Program-made: the position numbers and the translations under genes
Assembly: GCF_964275005.1 (NCBI RefSeq)
Contig: NC_092685.1
Location: forward strand, 10,131,654 to 10,195,653
DNA length: 64,000 nt
Direction: 5' to 3'
Source of the DNA: Diadema setosum
Taxonomy: Eukaryota > Echinodermata > Echinoidea > Diadematoida > Diadematidae
The notes under the pieces: generated by a model
What the model was told of the DNA's origin: nothing
Databases searched by the model: none
Seen by the model: the letters and a program-made list of their open reading frames with translations, nothing else
Shown: in pieces, positions 1 through 12,209 of the stretch
Layout: each line of letters starts with the position of its first letter
How positions within the stretch are numbered: position 1 is the first letter of the stretch

Positions 1-582
1 AGGAAGGTTTGCCCACTACAATAATAGTCCAAGTAAAATAAGTAAAATCAGTCAGAGTAAAAAGTCAGTTTTCCTCTTAGTCATTGCATCATTCCATCTA
101 GTCTAAATGCTTATCCACTTAACCTGCCTCCATTAAATCAGTAAATTTGTTTAGAATTCATTATGCATTCATTTTATTACATTGAGAAAGCCAAAGGCAA
201 ATCTAACCCAAGATTTTGAAATAGAATGAGTGGGGTGCATTGAGTTTCATCTAATTCACTATTAAATCAGGTTTTATTGGGACTAATTGAATGATGGTGC
301 TATGGGAGTATTGACTCACGGAAATTTCATGCTGCAAGTAAGGCCATCGGCTCCCATTCACGAAAATTTCATGCCATCAAAATGTCATGTTTTACAGTAT
401 TGATGCTATAAACCAACTTACTAACATGTTCAGGTTATGCATCAGTTAAACAATATACTTGAAAATATTTGTGAATTAACCTACTTGCATCACCTGTGTT
501 ATCTAACAAACATACAGGATAGCTTTGAGAGAAGCTGTAAAAAGTAAAGACATGGTGACACAAAAACAACATTCAAACTCTA
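1..582. other. THADA intron or flank, nothing recognised
   Basis: AT-rich sequence without an exon I can support. If the gene call is right this is intronic. Confidence 0.4.
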
Positions 583-1032
583 AGGCTGCGTTCACATAGA
601 AGTATTCGCTATTCGCTATTCGCTATTCGCTATTCGCTATTCGCTATTCGGGCCCCGAATACACCATCACCCGCACCGTCAACTCACCATCCCATGCAGT
701 GAGGATTTCTTCCTCCTACATCCTAGCAAATCTTACTAACAATTTCTAAACTGCATCAGAATGTCAGTCTACATGCTTATTTTTGCTAAAGGGCAAATCC
801 AGACCAAAATTGTCATTATTTCATACACGAGAGACGGTATACGCTGCAAGAAAATCGAACAAGTTCGATTCCCACTTTGCTATACTTTTCGCAGCTATTC
901 GGTACTTTCGAATAGTGCCCTCCTATGTGAACCGGTGTGAGGAAATCCTATCGTTCGATTCAAAGCTATTCGCGTGCCCTCGAAAAACGAGCCCGAATAC
1001 CCGAATAGTATACTTCTATGTGAACGCAGCCT
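583..1032. mobile_element. MITE with 22-bp perfect TIRs and an internal heptamer array
   Basis: The first 22 bases (AGGCTGCGTTCACATAGAAG plus TA) recur as an exact reverse complement at 1011-1032. Just inside the left end is a tandem ATTCGCT array (about 604-650), and single copies of the same heptamer are scattered through the body, so the array looks like expansion of an internal motif. No transposase frame. A target duplication is not obvious. Superfamily unassigned. Confidence 0.8.
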
Positions 1033-1569
1033 GATGCTATCAGAGTCATATAGTTGCCTCAGAACACCTGAGAAAGGCATTCTTTTGTGCAATAGAGAAT
1101 CTTTCCACAGCTGGATACTCTAGCATACGGTAGGTGGCTCTCTATGTATGTGTAAATGGTTGATCGTCCTTAAATACAGCACTGTAATGACCTAAATGTG
1201 TGGGCCATTGCAGGAAATAGTGGCATACGAGCATAGCAAAGCACTTGGTGAAAGTTTGTCCTGGTCGTTATTTTTTTCTCTGTCTACAGACACAATCATT
1301 TACAATGACTATCATCCAGATTACTCTTAATCTAGATGGGTGACATCAAGTCTCTCACATCATTTGCATGCATGAATCAATTCCTTTGAACGGTATCCAC
1401 TGAAAAAAAAAATGATTTAGTCTCTTGACACTACACATCCTGATGGCCAGATTCCTGGTGGGATGCACTTGGATTGATATATAACCCAATGCCCACAGAA
1501 AGAACTAGGTGTGTTTCACACAGTCTACTGGACGTTTCAGAGTCTTTCAGGGGGAACAAGTCAACTCAC

Positions 1570-1661
1570 CAACTCTACTCTCTCCAGTGGACGGCTCAAC
1601 ACCTTGACTATGAGAGCAAAGAGCATTCCAGCAGCGGCTTGGCAGTCAGCCAGAAATGTGT
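1570..1661 (-). CDS. THADA: THADA coding exon 7 (last seen)
   Basis: GATCTGCAG acceptor and GTGAGT donor; reads TFLADCQAAAGMLFALIVKV and ends VEL at a codon boundary. It aligns with human SGLAIILFIKTMFHP. The next exon was not found between 1 and 1569. Confidence 0.66.
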
Positions 1662-4600
1662 CTGCAGATCAGCATACCAGGAAGGAAAACAAACTCCAAT
1701 TTGTAAAACACATCACTCAAACAGGTCTACAAAATAGGTTTTTTTGACACTTTGGTCTTATAATATGGTTTCAAACAATTAAATATGAGTTTATTACTGA
1801 GAAAGATGACTTCACAGCCTTATCCTTGCCTTTGAACAATCTAGAGTTGGATCTTCCAACTACATATAAACCATCAAACACCAGCAAAAAATCTTAAATC
1901 AAGAAGTTGCACACATACAAAATTGGTATATTCAAACTGCTATTATTAATCAATCCATCCAATAGTTTTGATATTCTGCAAAATGCAGTCATCATCATTA
2001 TCATCAACAAAGATACTGGCTAATGCACAAAATGTATTTGTGACTGTAAGTTTCAACACAAAAGAAATGCTTTAACTTACCAGTCTTCAAGATAGCAGTC
2101 AGCAACCTGAGGATTTGTTCCAGGGGTGCAGTGACTGAGTCTGACTGCAAGCCCACTCTTTCCTGCAGGACCCCATAAGATTTCTGGATGACAGTCATAC
2201 TAGTTTTCACCAAGGACAAACACTGGTTCATGGCTTGTGTCTGGCCTACTGCACTGCCTTGAGATCTATTTCCAGCAAAATTCCACACAAACCATGAACA
2301 AAAAATAGCTCAGCATTTGTGACAATAAGATGGTAACAATCAAAATAATCACAATCAAACAACTTTTCCCACAAGATAAAATAATATTTGCAGTCATAAC
2401 AGAAACTACAACATTTTAGATCGCATAAGAAATTATAAAGACACAATAATTAAATTAAAAAAAGATGATAAGTCCACTTGTTCTGTTTTTCTGTATTTGT
2501 CTGTCACATTTTGAATAAAGAAATATAATGCTTATATTTCTTTAAGATGCGACAGAAAAATACAGGAAAACAGAACAATGAATCATTGAAACAATCACTT
2601 CTTACCTGGTATGCTGCAAGAGGGTGTTCAAGGACTCCTCTGTGAATGACAGAACTGAAAGAAAAGAGTTTTTGACAAATGATATATCTAACTTTGATAT
2701 AACAATCCTCTTGCATCCCTCAATGATAAATCATTGCCTTAACCATAATCTACAATTTCACAGGCCATAACACTATTTTCCATTGCTGGTTAAAAGGTAC
2801 CTTGGATAATGCCATTTACCTGTATTACTGGACAGAGAAATGGTGCTTAACCCTAAAAAGACTGGAGGGGGGGCCTAAAAGGCCCCCCCTCGACATTTTG
2901 CGCGATTACTCTGCAACGCGCAATGCTCTCGCCGTGATGCTCCATGACTTTTTTCTTTCGAGTTTCCCGCACATTTTGACGCCAAATTTGTGACGCCCAG
3001 GGGTACGGTTCTGAAGTTACATAACTTTTTGTACATGCACGTGAGACCGAAAATGGCTCAAAAATGTGATTTTGTGTACAAAGTCAATGCAAATTGAGTT
3101 TTTCCACATGGTTCATATAAATATGCTTATTTTTACTCTCAATGGCTAAAATTAATTTGTTTTAGTAGTATTATGCTTCAAAAAGTGTCTGCCACAAATT
3201 TTGTTTAAAAAAACAGCAAAAACAAAAGGTCGAAAAAACAAAGAAATACATAAGAAATTCATAAAACAATAAAATAAATAAGAAATTAATTTTGATACCG
3301 ATTTTTTTTTCAAGTACATTTGCGAAGAATGCCACAAAGAATAATTAGACCAAAAATGAGCACTTTTGGAGCTTTATTTACTGATTTAGATCAAAGAGTC
3401 TGATTTCTCGCATAAATTAGCATAATTAATCAAAATAAAATAAAATAAGACTATTTTGGAAAATTTAAATATACAATCTTGTAGATTACATCGCACATTA
3501 CCATTGTGCAAATTTCCGCGGCGATCGCGCAATCCACGGCCGAGATCTTACGGGGGGGCCCTTTAGGCCCCCCCCCAGTCTTTCAAGCTACCAAAATAGC
3601 CCAGTCTTTTTAGGGTTAAAACTCACAGTGCTCCGGCCTCTGGGGAACTACTTACATTTTTCTTCTCCAGGGGCATATTCATACAATATGACATAGCTGT
3701 ACTGCATCTGAACTGGGTAAAGATTGTTGAAATCTATGCAGTGTATGATGATCCTGAATGCTGTTTAAATCATAAATATATTTGTTTACACCACAAACAA
3801 ATTCCATGAATATCGGGGAATAGAGTCTCTTTCAACTCTCTGGCCAAGATTCACACACTTACTTGACGTGACATGTATTTTCACACACTCCTCCCCAAGA
3901 GGAAAGTTTTCCAGGTGTGATGCCACCACAGCAATGACATGTTGCATCGCCACTCGGTCTGAAGTTGATGTTGTGGACGTGACACAGTCTCCGAAATGTG
4001 AAGCCAAATTTTTCAGGATATCATCGGATAAACTTGGCGGAATGCCCTGGATGATACTGTAAGAACAAAACATGTTTTTTTTTTTTTTTTTTAATGAAAA
4101 TGTCAATACAAGCATGCACACACAAAAAAAAAAGTTGTTGGTAAACTTGGAAGCAGGTTAATATCATAAGCTCTTTCAATCTTTTCATGGTCTTGTAAGT
4201 GTTTGACAATGAGTTATTTCATCTGTGATAGAACTTTTCAATGTGGGAGAATTCATCCCTGAATAACGGAAAAATGCTTGAATGAGTGAAAGAAATTGAA
4301 TACATTCAGATGGAAAGATGATTTTGTTAGTCGGGCATAATTGTTCGAGTGGATAAGTGAATATTAATCAATCCAAAATTACATTGTGACTCATTAATCT
4401 TTACAAATCTACATTTCTGCCTTTCCAGGTGTTACATAAATACTATGAGGCACATAAAAGAATCCATGCCGCCAAACAAACTGGCTAGAAAGGCTTACCT
4501 GGCAATGGCTCTGCAAGCCATTCCCTTGGGATCAACAACCATGTGTAGTCTTGTGAGGAAGTCAAACAGTAATTCCCTCTCTTCCGTACTAACTGCCTTC

Positions 4601-7600
4601 CATTCCAGTTTCCTCACTTGCACTCCAAACTAAAACAGAAATGGTAGGGAAGGAGGGAGAAAGTAAAGACAGAGATTGAAAAAAGAGCAGGAAGGAAAGG
4701 AGAGGAGACAGGAAGATAGAATGAAAAAAAAAAAAGGAGAAACAGTCATGTGTTTCCTTTGCCACTATTTATACGATTCTGACATTACAGAGTACTTTCT
4801 TCATTCATTTTCACCTAATCATGGGCTCTGTTATTCTACATAATACTCATCAGGGCTTGACCTTAACTTCTTTGTCTAGTGATCCATTCAGGCCGATATC
4901 CGAAAATCTTTAGATCTGACATTTTGGTGGCCCAAAATAAAAGCAAAAATAACAACATATTTTGAATCTTTGGCCCAATTGGGCCATCTACAGATAAATT
5001 TGGTGGCCAGACAACAATTTTTTGTAGCCCTGGGCCACCAGGCCACCGATTATGTCTAGCCCTGCTAATACAAACAAAAGTGCTGTTTGAACAGAATGTA
5101 TGGGTAAGTAGGTGAAACTACTGAGAAAGAGCAAGTCACTGCAAGTACCCATCATGTGGACAATCTCTGCAATCTGTAGCCTATATTTTATGCATATATA
5201 CTACATGCTATGGACATATTTTACCATACAAATGCACTGACACATTGACTAACAATACTCTTGCTCACTGTAAGACCCTCAAAATAGGTGGTTCAGTATA
5301 CACAGTAGTACAGAGTAACTGTAACATCTGTGTCTACAAAAACAGTGTGATCCACATTTAGTTTCTCAAGTATTCTTCAGTAGAAGATCATGTTACAGGC
5401 TTGACAGGGTATTTCAAAATATTAGTCTTAGAATGATGGGTCACTTTTAGTTCCAACTGAGCCCCAAGCACTGTGTGGCCCAACTGCTCATGGCTGTAAT
5501 AACCAGCACTCAGCTTGCACTGAACTATCTCAGCATATAATGACACAGAAACCTTCACTATCGAATTGATGGGGTCATGGGTACCCATATATTTTGCTTT
5601 GTTTTTGCTTGTTTTTCTATAACAAACTGGCTAGAACTCAAGGTGCTGTCACTGCAAAGTTTCTGACATCTATTACTGAGCACAGCATGGTATCACTAGA
5701 ACAGGATGAGTGACTGATGGCACTTAATACCATGCATCCTGCCATACAAAGTAAATACTAATAATTTCAATTCATAATTTTCAGGGTCAGCTGCCACTGT
5801 GTCCATTCCAAATTTGATGAAACAGACTGCAACTCTTTATTAAAAAAGAAAGAAAAAAAAATATCCCTAGAAATGAAAAAAATTACTAAACTATCTGAGT
5901 AATTTTTGTCATTCCCATCACAAGAAAGCAGATGAATATTTCTAGCAATCCACAAACACGCAAATGAGGGCCGTATAGTCATAACAATAAGAATGTAGTA
6001 ACAATTACACCAATAAAGGATCCCCTACTTGAGTCAACATAAACATTTTGAGGTAAAAGAATGCAAACAAAATACAAATCAAGTCATTTTTCTCCGTTTC
6101 TGTCATCGTGCAGCGTCATCTTTACTTACCCTGTCAATGGTTACATGTTCAGGTGTATAGGTAGACTTGTACTACATATGTTCCATTATTTTACGAAGTA
6201 ACAAATGTATTCTACAAACTCACCTCTTTTATTTTTGAAACTTGCTGGCTGCCATGGCACTGCTCCAATTCATCCAGAAATGTTACCCATTGCAATATGA
6301 AATCTACATTCCCATCATTACTTTGAAAATCTGGTAGGACATAGAGAAAAAAAAAATGGTTAGTCCAAAAGATACACATACTAAAAGGTAATGCTTTTCA
6401 CTTAATGTTCCAGTATGTACAATTGCATCTATAGATGTAAGCAAAGCAAATCATTGATGGCATTCACGTGGAATCACAATTACTCTTCTCATCTGACCAG
6501 AGGTAATAATGTAATTTTGCATAAGTCACCAAATAGGCAGGTGGCATTTAACAGTGTAGCAACATACCATGAGATGAAAGTGATAAGACAAAAGTATGGT
6601 TTACACCACAAATCATATTCTTAGAATGCAATAATCTGGTCTTATACTTGCACACTGCATTCAGTATGACCTTTATCATTCCTTCAAGTAGATTGCTGCA
6701 TCTATACACTAAATACAGCTTACACCAGTACTTGCAAGAATGCCTATGGATGCAAATTGACAAGAGTCATGCCACAAATGGAAATTTATGATCATTATCT
6801 GCTTCTTCATGTTACTCAGTATCCACTTAATCTATTCTGGGTCTAGGGCAATTACCCCAGACCCTTCCCCTGACCCTAACCCTAAACCTAACCCTAATCT
6901 TTACTCTAACCCTATCACTAACCAGTATTTAGTGGGGGGGGGGGGGGGGGGTAATTGCCCTGATATGTCAATTCTTTTTAGATTTATATGCAAATTACAA
7001 GACAAAATAGTTTACTGTCTCTTTGCCCTTCACACATGAATGGTGGCAATGGAAGTACATAAAATCCCCTGATATTGACAAAGTACAGTTGTGGTTGTCA
7101 AGGGTAAATTCCTCTGTGCAATACAGTCCCAGAATTCTTCAGCAATATCAATTTTCATATCCTTACAGCCAAAACACTCCTAACCTTTCAGTAAATATAA
7201 AGACACATTTCATCAAAAAGCAAAAATTCTGGTCAGAGTTCTTTGACAATGTACTCTAGTCTGTCACCCACTGTTCTTAAGCTTGTATACTGGTTCAGTA
7301 AAGCTGCATTTTGCAACAATGCTTCTCAGTGTCTGGCCCATTACACAGCAGTAGATGGAACTAGCGTGTGTCTATAAATTATGATTTTTGTACGAGTGTT
7401 AAATGATCTGTTTAATTCATAGATATAAACGAGGAGAATGAAGAATGAGGGAAAAACATACAAAAATTAAGCTGCTTAGAACTAAATTATGAAAAAATGA
7501 ACTTATTTTCTTTACTTTGCCATTCATCATTTGTTCATGCAAGGTGGTATGTTGTGATTTGACTGAAAGATCAGTCTGTATCTTGTCGGGGATATGTTCC

Positions 7601-8325
7601 ATGGAGACTGCGTCTGGCTTCACGGGCTTTGAGCTATGGACAGACAGCCATCTAGCAGTAAAAGTTTATTAAACTTACTAATCTTTTACTAGCTAGACTA
7701 TGCATGGATGTATACCCAGTCATGCTGGGTGTCCGGACAGGTTGTGGGACCGGACGAGTACTGTAGTGTAAAGTGCGTCTGGTTTGACAATGACGCGCCT
7801 ACGTGAACAGTTGTTTGTCACTAAATGTCAGTGAGGAGCTGTGCGTAAATGCGTATTCAAAGTAAAATAAGCAAGTCAGTACGCGATACGCGAGAGTCTT
7901 TAAAGTGTCCGGACACCCAACCCCCCATCCTACTATTATTGTGAAGTACATTTTTTGTCGATGTAATGAAGGCCACCAGCCATGCCACATCCAGCCTCTC
8001 CTCCATCCATGTATGGATATAGTCTAGTCACACGCGTGAAGTGTGTTGTAGAATATCCAGCCATTCGGGCCATACAACCACCACACGTGCGCGTGCGCGG
8101 CGTCTGGTCGGACTAGCTTCTCTCAGCTCAGTTCGGCCTAGGTTCTACATGGGGAAGGCGAAGGCCCAACCTCATTCATTACATATGGGACTGCGCCGAA
8201 TACGCCTCGGTGAAAGACACTCAAAACAATGAGCTAGATCATTCCTAGAATCGTAAATCGTGTTTCTTATTCTTACCTCTACATCTCTGCTTGAAGTAGC
8301 TTAGTAGTAACTTGAGAGAATCCAT
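1570..8325 (-). CDS. THADA: THADA-like gene, N-terminal seven exons (3' part outside window)
   Basis: Seven minus-strand exons (1570-1661, 2081-2265, 2606-2654, 3863-4056, 4499-4629, 6224-6330, 8277-8325) join in compatible phases (807 nt, 269 codons, no stop). The product is a helical, HEAT-like protein starting MDSLKLLLSYFKQRCR. It resembles the N-terminus of human THADA: SHLENFPLGEECV matches the SCMENFNLG region; a leucine-rich stretch leading to QTQAMNQCLSLVKTSM matches QTQLMNDLLVGIRVSM; AGMLFALIVKVLSRP matches SGLAIILFIKTMFHP. THADA/Trm732 proteins partner FTSJ1/Trm7 for 2'-O-methylation in the tRNA anticodon loop and in animals also bear on calcium and metabolic control (family knowledge). 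Vertebrate THADA is about 1950 residues, so most of the gene, including the DUF2428 region, lies beyond the left edge. The match was made by eye from remembered sequence; gene identity is likely but not certain. Confidence 0.72.
2081..2265 (-). CDS. THADA: THADA coding exon 6
   Basis: Encodes SQGSAVGQTQAMNQCLSLVK followed by a helical segment ending LEQILRLLTAILKT. GTAAGT donor. The acceptor (GGAAATAG) has a poor pyrimidine tract, so the 5' edge is the least certain of the seven, but phase fits. Confidence 0.68.
2606..2654 (-). CDS. THADA: THADA coding exon 5
   Basis: A 49-base exon reading ILSFTEESLNTLLQHTR across its junctions, with TTTCTTTCAG acceptor and GTAAG donor. It corresponds to the human segment ending NNLLKNVLHFLQ. 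Confidence 0.68.
2851..3615. mobile_element. piggyBac-type MITE, TTAA-flanked, with G/C-run hairpins at both ends
   Basis: Flanked by TTAA at 2847-2850 and 3616-3619. Termini are CCCTAAAAAGACTGG and its exact inverse; CCCTA next to TTAA is the hallmark of piggyBac ends. Just inside the left end is GGGGGGGCC..AAAA..GGCCCCCCC (about 2867-2889), and a matching structure lies inside the right end (about 3551-3576). 765 bp, no coding frame. Lies in a THADA intron. Confidence 0.85.
3863..4056 (-). CDS. THADA: THADA coding exon 4
   Basis: Largest N-terminal exon. Begins SIIQGIPPSLSDDILKNLAS and contains SHLENFPLGEECVKIHVTS, the stretch most like the vertebrate THADA SCMENFNLG region. CTTACAG acceptor, GTAAGT donor, ends one base into a codon. 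Confidence 0.75.
4499..4629 (-). CDS. THADA: THADA coding exon 3
   Basis: TTTTAG acceptor and GTAAG donor. Encodes FGVQVRKLEWKAVSTEEREL and then a helical segment ending VDPKGMACRAIA. Ends two bases into a codon. Confidence 0.7.
4851..5064. mobile_element. hAT-like MITE or fragment
   Basis: Ends CAGGGCTTGAC and its near inverse GTCTAGCCCTG (10 of 11 match). The interior holds inverted GGTGGCC and GGGCCA motifs. CAGGG termini suit hAT elements, but an 8-bp target duplication cannot be seen, so the family is tentative. Confidence 0.5.
6224..6330 (-). CDS. THADA: THADA coding exon 2
   Basis: Bounded by CTACCAG acceptor and GTGAGT donor. Only one frame is open, reading FQSNDGNVDFILQWVTFLDE at its start; it joins the first exon through a split GAT codon and ends at a codon boundary. 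Confidence 0.68.
6846..6960. mobile_element. Short element with GGGCAATTACCCC inverted ends around a telomere-like tract
   Basis: Ends GGGCAATTACCCC and GGGGTAATTGCCC are exact inverses. Between them lie degenerate CCCTAA repeats (about 6873-6932) and an 18-19-base G run. Intron of THADA. Confidence 0.65.
7726..7919. mobile_element. MITE with TGGGTGTCCGGACA inverted ends
   Basis: The 14-base ends are exact inverses and each holds the palindrome TGTCCGGACA. An outer, imperfect inverted pair (CTAGACTATGCATGGATG near 7694, and its diverged inverse near 8006-8026) suggests it sits inside another foldback. Confidence 0.6.
8277..8325 (-). CDS. THADA: THADA exon with start codon
   Basis: Reads MDSLKLLLSYFKQRCR and ends one base into a codon at a GTAAGA donor. 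The bases just 5' of the ATG (CTTTTTAGAAC) form a good acceptor, so a separate 5'-untranslated exon probably exists at higher coordinates; I could not locate it. Confidence 0.68.
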
Positions 8326-9075
8326 GTTCTAAAAAGAGTAAGCTACCAAGACAAGGTTGACTGAGATATAAAACTTTTCAGTCGTGGTTTGCCAACTTGA
8401 ATATAATATATGGTACGCCAGTTGATACAAAGTGGAATAAAATAGATACCGTAGAATCTTTGCCTTGGTGGAATCGGAAAAGCAGAATGAAAACAGCGAG
8501 AATTTTGAAATGAAAGCGGAAATCTCTGTACGTCGGTAAATAAAGAGATGCCCACAGTGTGTGATGGGAGAAAGTGCGTTTATCCCAAAGGTTTTGATGA
8601 ATTTTATGTGTGTCGATCACCACTGTGGCAGGGACTTCAAATAATTTGTGACATCAAGCCAGAACGAAATTATACTAGGAAGATTTAAGAATTGCACAAA
8701 ATTTCTTTCTTTTTCTTTAAAGTGAAAAAGGGAACATTTCCTCCACTTGTTTGACACTGAATTAGCAGAAGTTATGAGTATCATTACAATTCCCTCTGAA
8801 AGAAGATGGTCAAGTTTTTTTTTTTCATATTGATGTCACATTGCGATTTTTTTAAAGGAAAGCTTTCATTTGTAAATGATGTTCTGATGGACAGACACTG
8901 TTAATTTGTCACACTCTGTTTTAGGGGGATGGAGTGTTTTATATGCCTGCGACATCTGGGCTAGTGATAACAACAAGAAAAGAAAAAATAAAATAATTTC
9001 TGAGTAGACTAACTTTCCACAAACTTTCGCTCATGCAATCATTTTTATTTTCGGCATATAATGTGTTTCACTCTT

Positions 9076-9078
<3 letters not shown>

Positions 9079-9117
<39 letters not shown>
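9079..9117. repeat. (TG)n microsatellite
   Basis: About 19 uninterrupted TG units. Confidence 0.95.
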
Positions 9118-9119
<2 letters not shown>

Positions 9120-9339
9120 TAGGCCTATACTTTGATAAATAATGTTAACTTCAACTCGTAGGGAATTAAACAAAGATAGCATTTGACATCCACACTCTGT
9201 AAATCTGACTTTCATATAGACTTCTTTTGTTCATGATCTTTTTTGTCTGCACTGATTCTTACTCATTTAGTGTGAAGATTAAAGAAATAGCTCTTTTCAT
9301 AAGGCTCACAAAAGAGCTCCTTGATAAACAAAACCTATA

Positions 9340-9981
9340 CCATGGCCGGCAGAACCAGGGGGCCAGGGAGAGGGGGGCTCGCCCCCCCCCCCCACTTTTT
9401 TTGTGCACCATACAAAGGAATACATAAGGTGTCACCACTTTGGGCCCCCATTTTTTTTTAAATCCCGGAAGTGCGTAAGTGGTACTAGAAAGAAATAGAT
9501 AGAAACCTTGAATTGTGAGCGCAGTAGGAAGCTTAGTTTTTTGCGCTGAAGACCTTTTTTTTTCTTTTGCTTGTCAGCTGAAGAAACCTCAAAGTGGTAC
9601 CAGAAGTTGCGCTGAAGGCCTTTTTTTTTTTTTGTAAATGCAATTGTGTGATTGTGATGTTTTCTTTTTTCTTTTTGTTAGGGCCGACGGGCGCAACTCA
9701 GGGGGGGGGGGGGAGGGGGTGACGCTGGGGGCTCCTGGCCCCCCACTTGTTTTCATAATACATAGGAATACGTAGGGCCTACGTAGGGTCTAACACACCG
9801 TCTAATATTTACCCCCCCCCCCACACACACACACACGCTTTTTTTTTACCTGGAAGTCTTAGAAATGCGTATAAGCATTAATTCTTTCTTTTTTCCCTTT
9901 CTTTTTTGCTTGTCAGCCAATTAACTCAGGAACAGCTGATGAAACCCGGAAGTGGCCCCCAAAATATAACTGCCCCTCCCA

Positions 9982-10014
<33 letters not shown>

Positions 10015-10016
10015 CC
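9340..10016. repeat. G/C homopolymer-rich repeat region
   Basis: Two diverged copies of a unit with a GGGGGCTC..GCCCCC hairpin followed by CCACTT and an AATACATAAGG-like tail (about 9357-9430 and 9699-9775), then a C run of about 31 bases at 9983-10013. Low complexity; polymerase slippage and assembly errors are likely. Confidence 0.6.
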
Positions 10017-10040
10017 GTTAAAAACGCGGATCGTCGAGAT

Positions 10041-10133
10041 TTAACCCGTTGAGGACGAGTCCCGAGTATACTCGGGCAGGTGTCTATGGGAAATGCGTGT
10101 TGTAGCAAAATCAGCCCGTCCTCAATGGGTTAA
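10041..10133. mobile_element. 93-bp TTAA-flanked foldback, copy 1
   Basis: Starts TTAACCCGTTGAGGACG and ends with a near inverse (CGTCCTCAATGGGTTAA). The centre holds the palindrome CCCGAGTATACTCGGG. A near-identical copy of the same length is at 34343-34435. Confidence 0.85.
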
Positions 10134-10552
10134 TAAGGTGAAGCTCCATAAAGCTGTCATTCTGGCAAAGAAAAACAAACTGTAACTAAGACTGTAAAAA
10201 TGCGGATCAACGTCTCTTTCTTCTTCTTCTTCTTTTTATTTTTTGCTCAATTATTCGCTTGTTGTTATCACAGTTGTTTGCATTTGTTTTAATTTGTTTT
10301 GATTAATTTTGCTGGAGATACATAGCATGCATGATGGCATGATCGGAGGTGACTCAGTGTACAGCAATGGCATCTCAGGCATCACAGCACATTATTCTGC
10401 TTTCAACTGAGGGCGTTCCATAGTTGGGCATGGACAACACACCGATCGTTCTAGCAGCTTAGCTGAGGCTACACACGGAGTGGGAGGCAACGCAAGAGCC
10501 GAAACTCTGGCGGAGTACGTGGCCTGGACTGGGTGTCTGCTAAGGAAACCTC

Positions 10553-10635
10553 GTCCGTACGTGCCGCGTTACTGCGGAGCGTGCATCTAAATTATGCACA
10601 TAGCGGAACGCGCCACGATCGCAGTACGCACGGAC
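10553..10635. repeat. CpG-rich imperfect foldback
   Basis: GTCCGTACGTGC at the left pairs loosely with GTACGCACGGAC at the right; GTGCAT and ATGCAC surround the loop. It sits in the densest CpG stretch upstream of FUT8. It may be a small element or part of a promoter. Confidence 0.4.
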
Positions 10636-12209
10636 AGTGAGTGTCGATCGTATGGGTACTCTATACTCTATACGGCCCATCCCGGGGGTGTAAACCGAAG
10701 CGTGTAGAGCTAGCTAGCTAGCTGGTACATGGTGACCTACGTGGAGCGCTACCACCTTCTCAATTATTTGTGCACACAGAGTGGATGATGACCGTACACA
10801 TTACAGGCGAGACAATTTTTATGAGCTACAATTGACGACACGAGAAAGGGAAGAGTTTTGCAGTTATTTATGGCAGCTGTCTTGCGTCTCTGAGTCTGAG
10901 TTTGGTTCGGGCATCAAGCCGTTTTCAGTAAGTAACTTTTATAACATGCCGTATGAAAACGTATAGACAAGTGTTTACTATCTCACTAACGGTTAAGCAT
11001 ATTAAGTCAGTTGAGTTGGAGTTGGATGGGTCGGTCACCTCACCTCCTCAGAGTTACATAGATCTATTGAAAGGGTCGGTGATGTGTAGCTACCCTTCCA
11101 TGCGCAGGCAGGCAGGGGTGTGTTGTGTTACTGCCAGATCTTTCCTATCCTCTCATGATCGTAATCAAGTTCTAACTTTGTTAGTAGACTAGTAAAATTA
11201 AGTGAGAGATGCCTAAAACTAAAAAGGGATCTAGCTATCTACCTAGTACAACAAGAGTAAATTAAGCGGAGTTAATCAGTTCGGCCCATCAATTTTGTAC
11301 GCATAGCCATAACATTAGCTGAATGAATAAGTGCATGCCATGATCATGAATGCCACTTTTTCTTTTTCTTCCACAAAAGTGTAGCCTTCATGTTTGAGAA
11401 GTTTAAGATAATCACATTGTTTTTATGTGGGTATGTAGGCAGGTGTCCACTTTACCTAGCCCGACCAGACACTGACTGTTACGCTATGCGAAAACAGCGT
11501 CTGACGAGCACGGCATGCAGCCTCGAAGTGAGGAACCTCAACACAACTACAAAACTTAGGAACATGTATACTTTTCTCCTTTAAACAGAATACTTTACTC
11601 GCGTTAAATGCATGTTTCTATTACAGAAGAATAGTTCGCCACACTGGGTCCATGGAGACCACTTGCGATAAGTCCGTGGAACAAATAAATGACACTTTCT
11701 GGCGCAATTTCTGACCGTCGGGCTTCGTCGTTGCAGGATTCAAAATGGCGCCTTGACTTATGCGCATGCGTGACCGGATGTGCTCCAGAGCGAGCGCGTG
11801 TGCGTTGAAAGTGTCGAACAAACCTTGGCGTCTGCTACACAATAAGCGTGGTATGGAGCTCAATGTTCCTCGCCCGACCAGACGCCAGCCGCCGCCAAGC
11901 CCAGTACAGTTTATAGCTGTATACTAGTAACCGTGCGTACGCTGCTTGAGTGTAGCAGCACGGTCGACAGCGCGACCTTTTGAAAGGGCATTCACATCAC
12001 GTGACCACCCGATATCTAAACTTGGCCTGATATGAAAGATTGTGTACGGTGTGGACATGCTGGATATGATGATCAATTTCGGTAAGTTTCATTACGTACA
12101 TTTGAATACTGATAGCATCAGATGTAGAGTAAATATTGAAGAGTATACTCGATGAGTTTGAGGTAACAAAAATGATCGTAAGTATCAAAAGTCAAAGCTA
12201 TCGTGTATC

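Noticed and set aside
604-650. CRISPR-like or other regularly spaced array
   Set aside because: Contiguous heptamers without spacers inside a MITE; eukaryotic context.
6873-6932. True interstitial telomere or chromosome fusion point
   Set aside because: The repeats are few, degenerate and enclosed by inverted ends of a short element.
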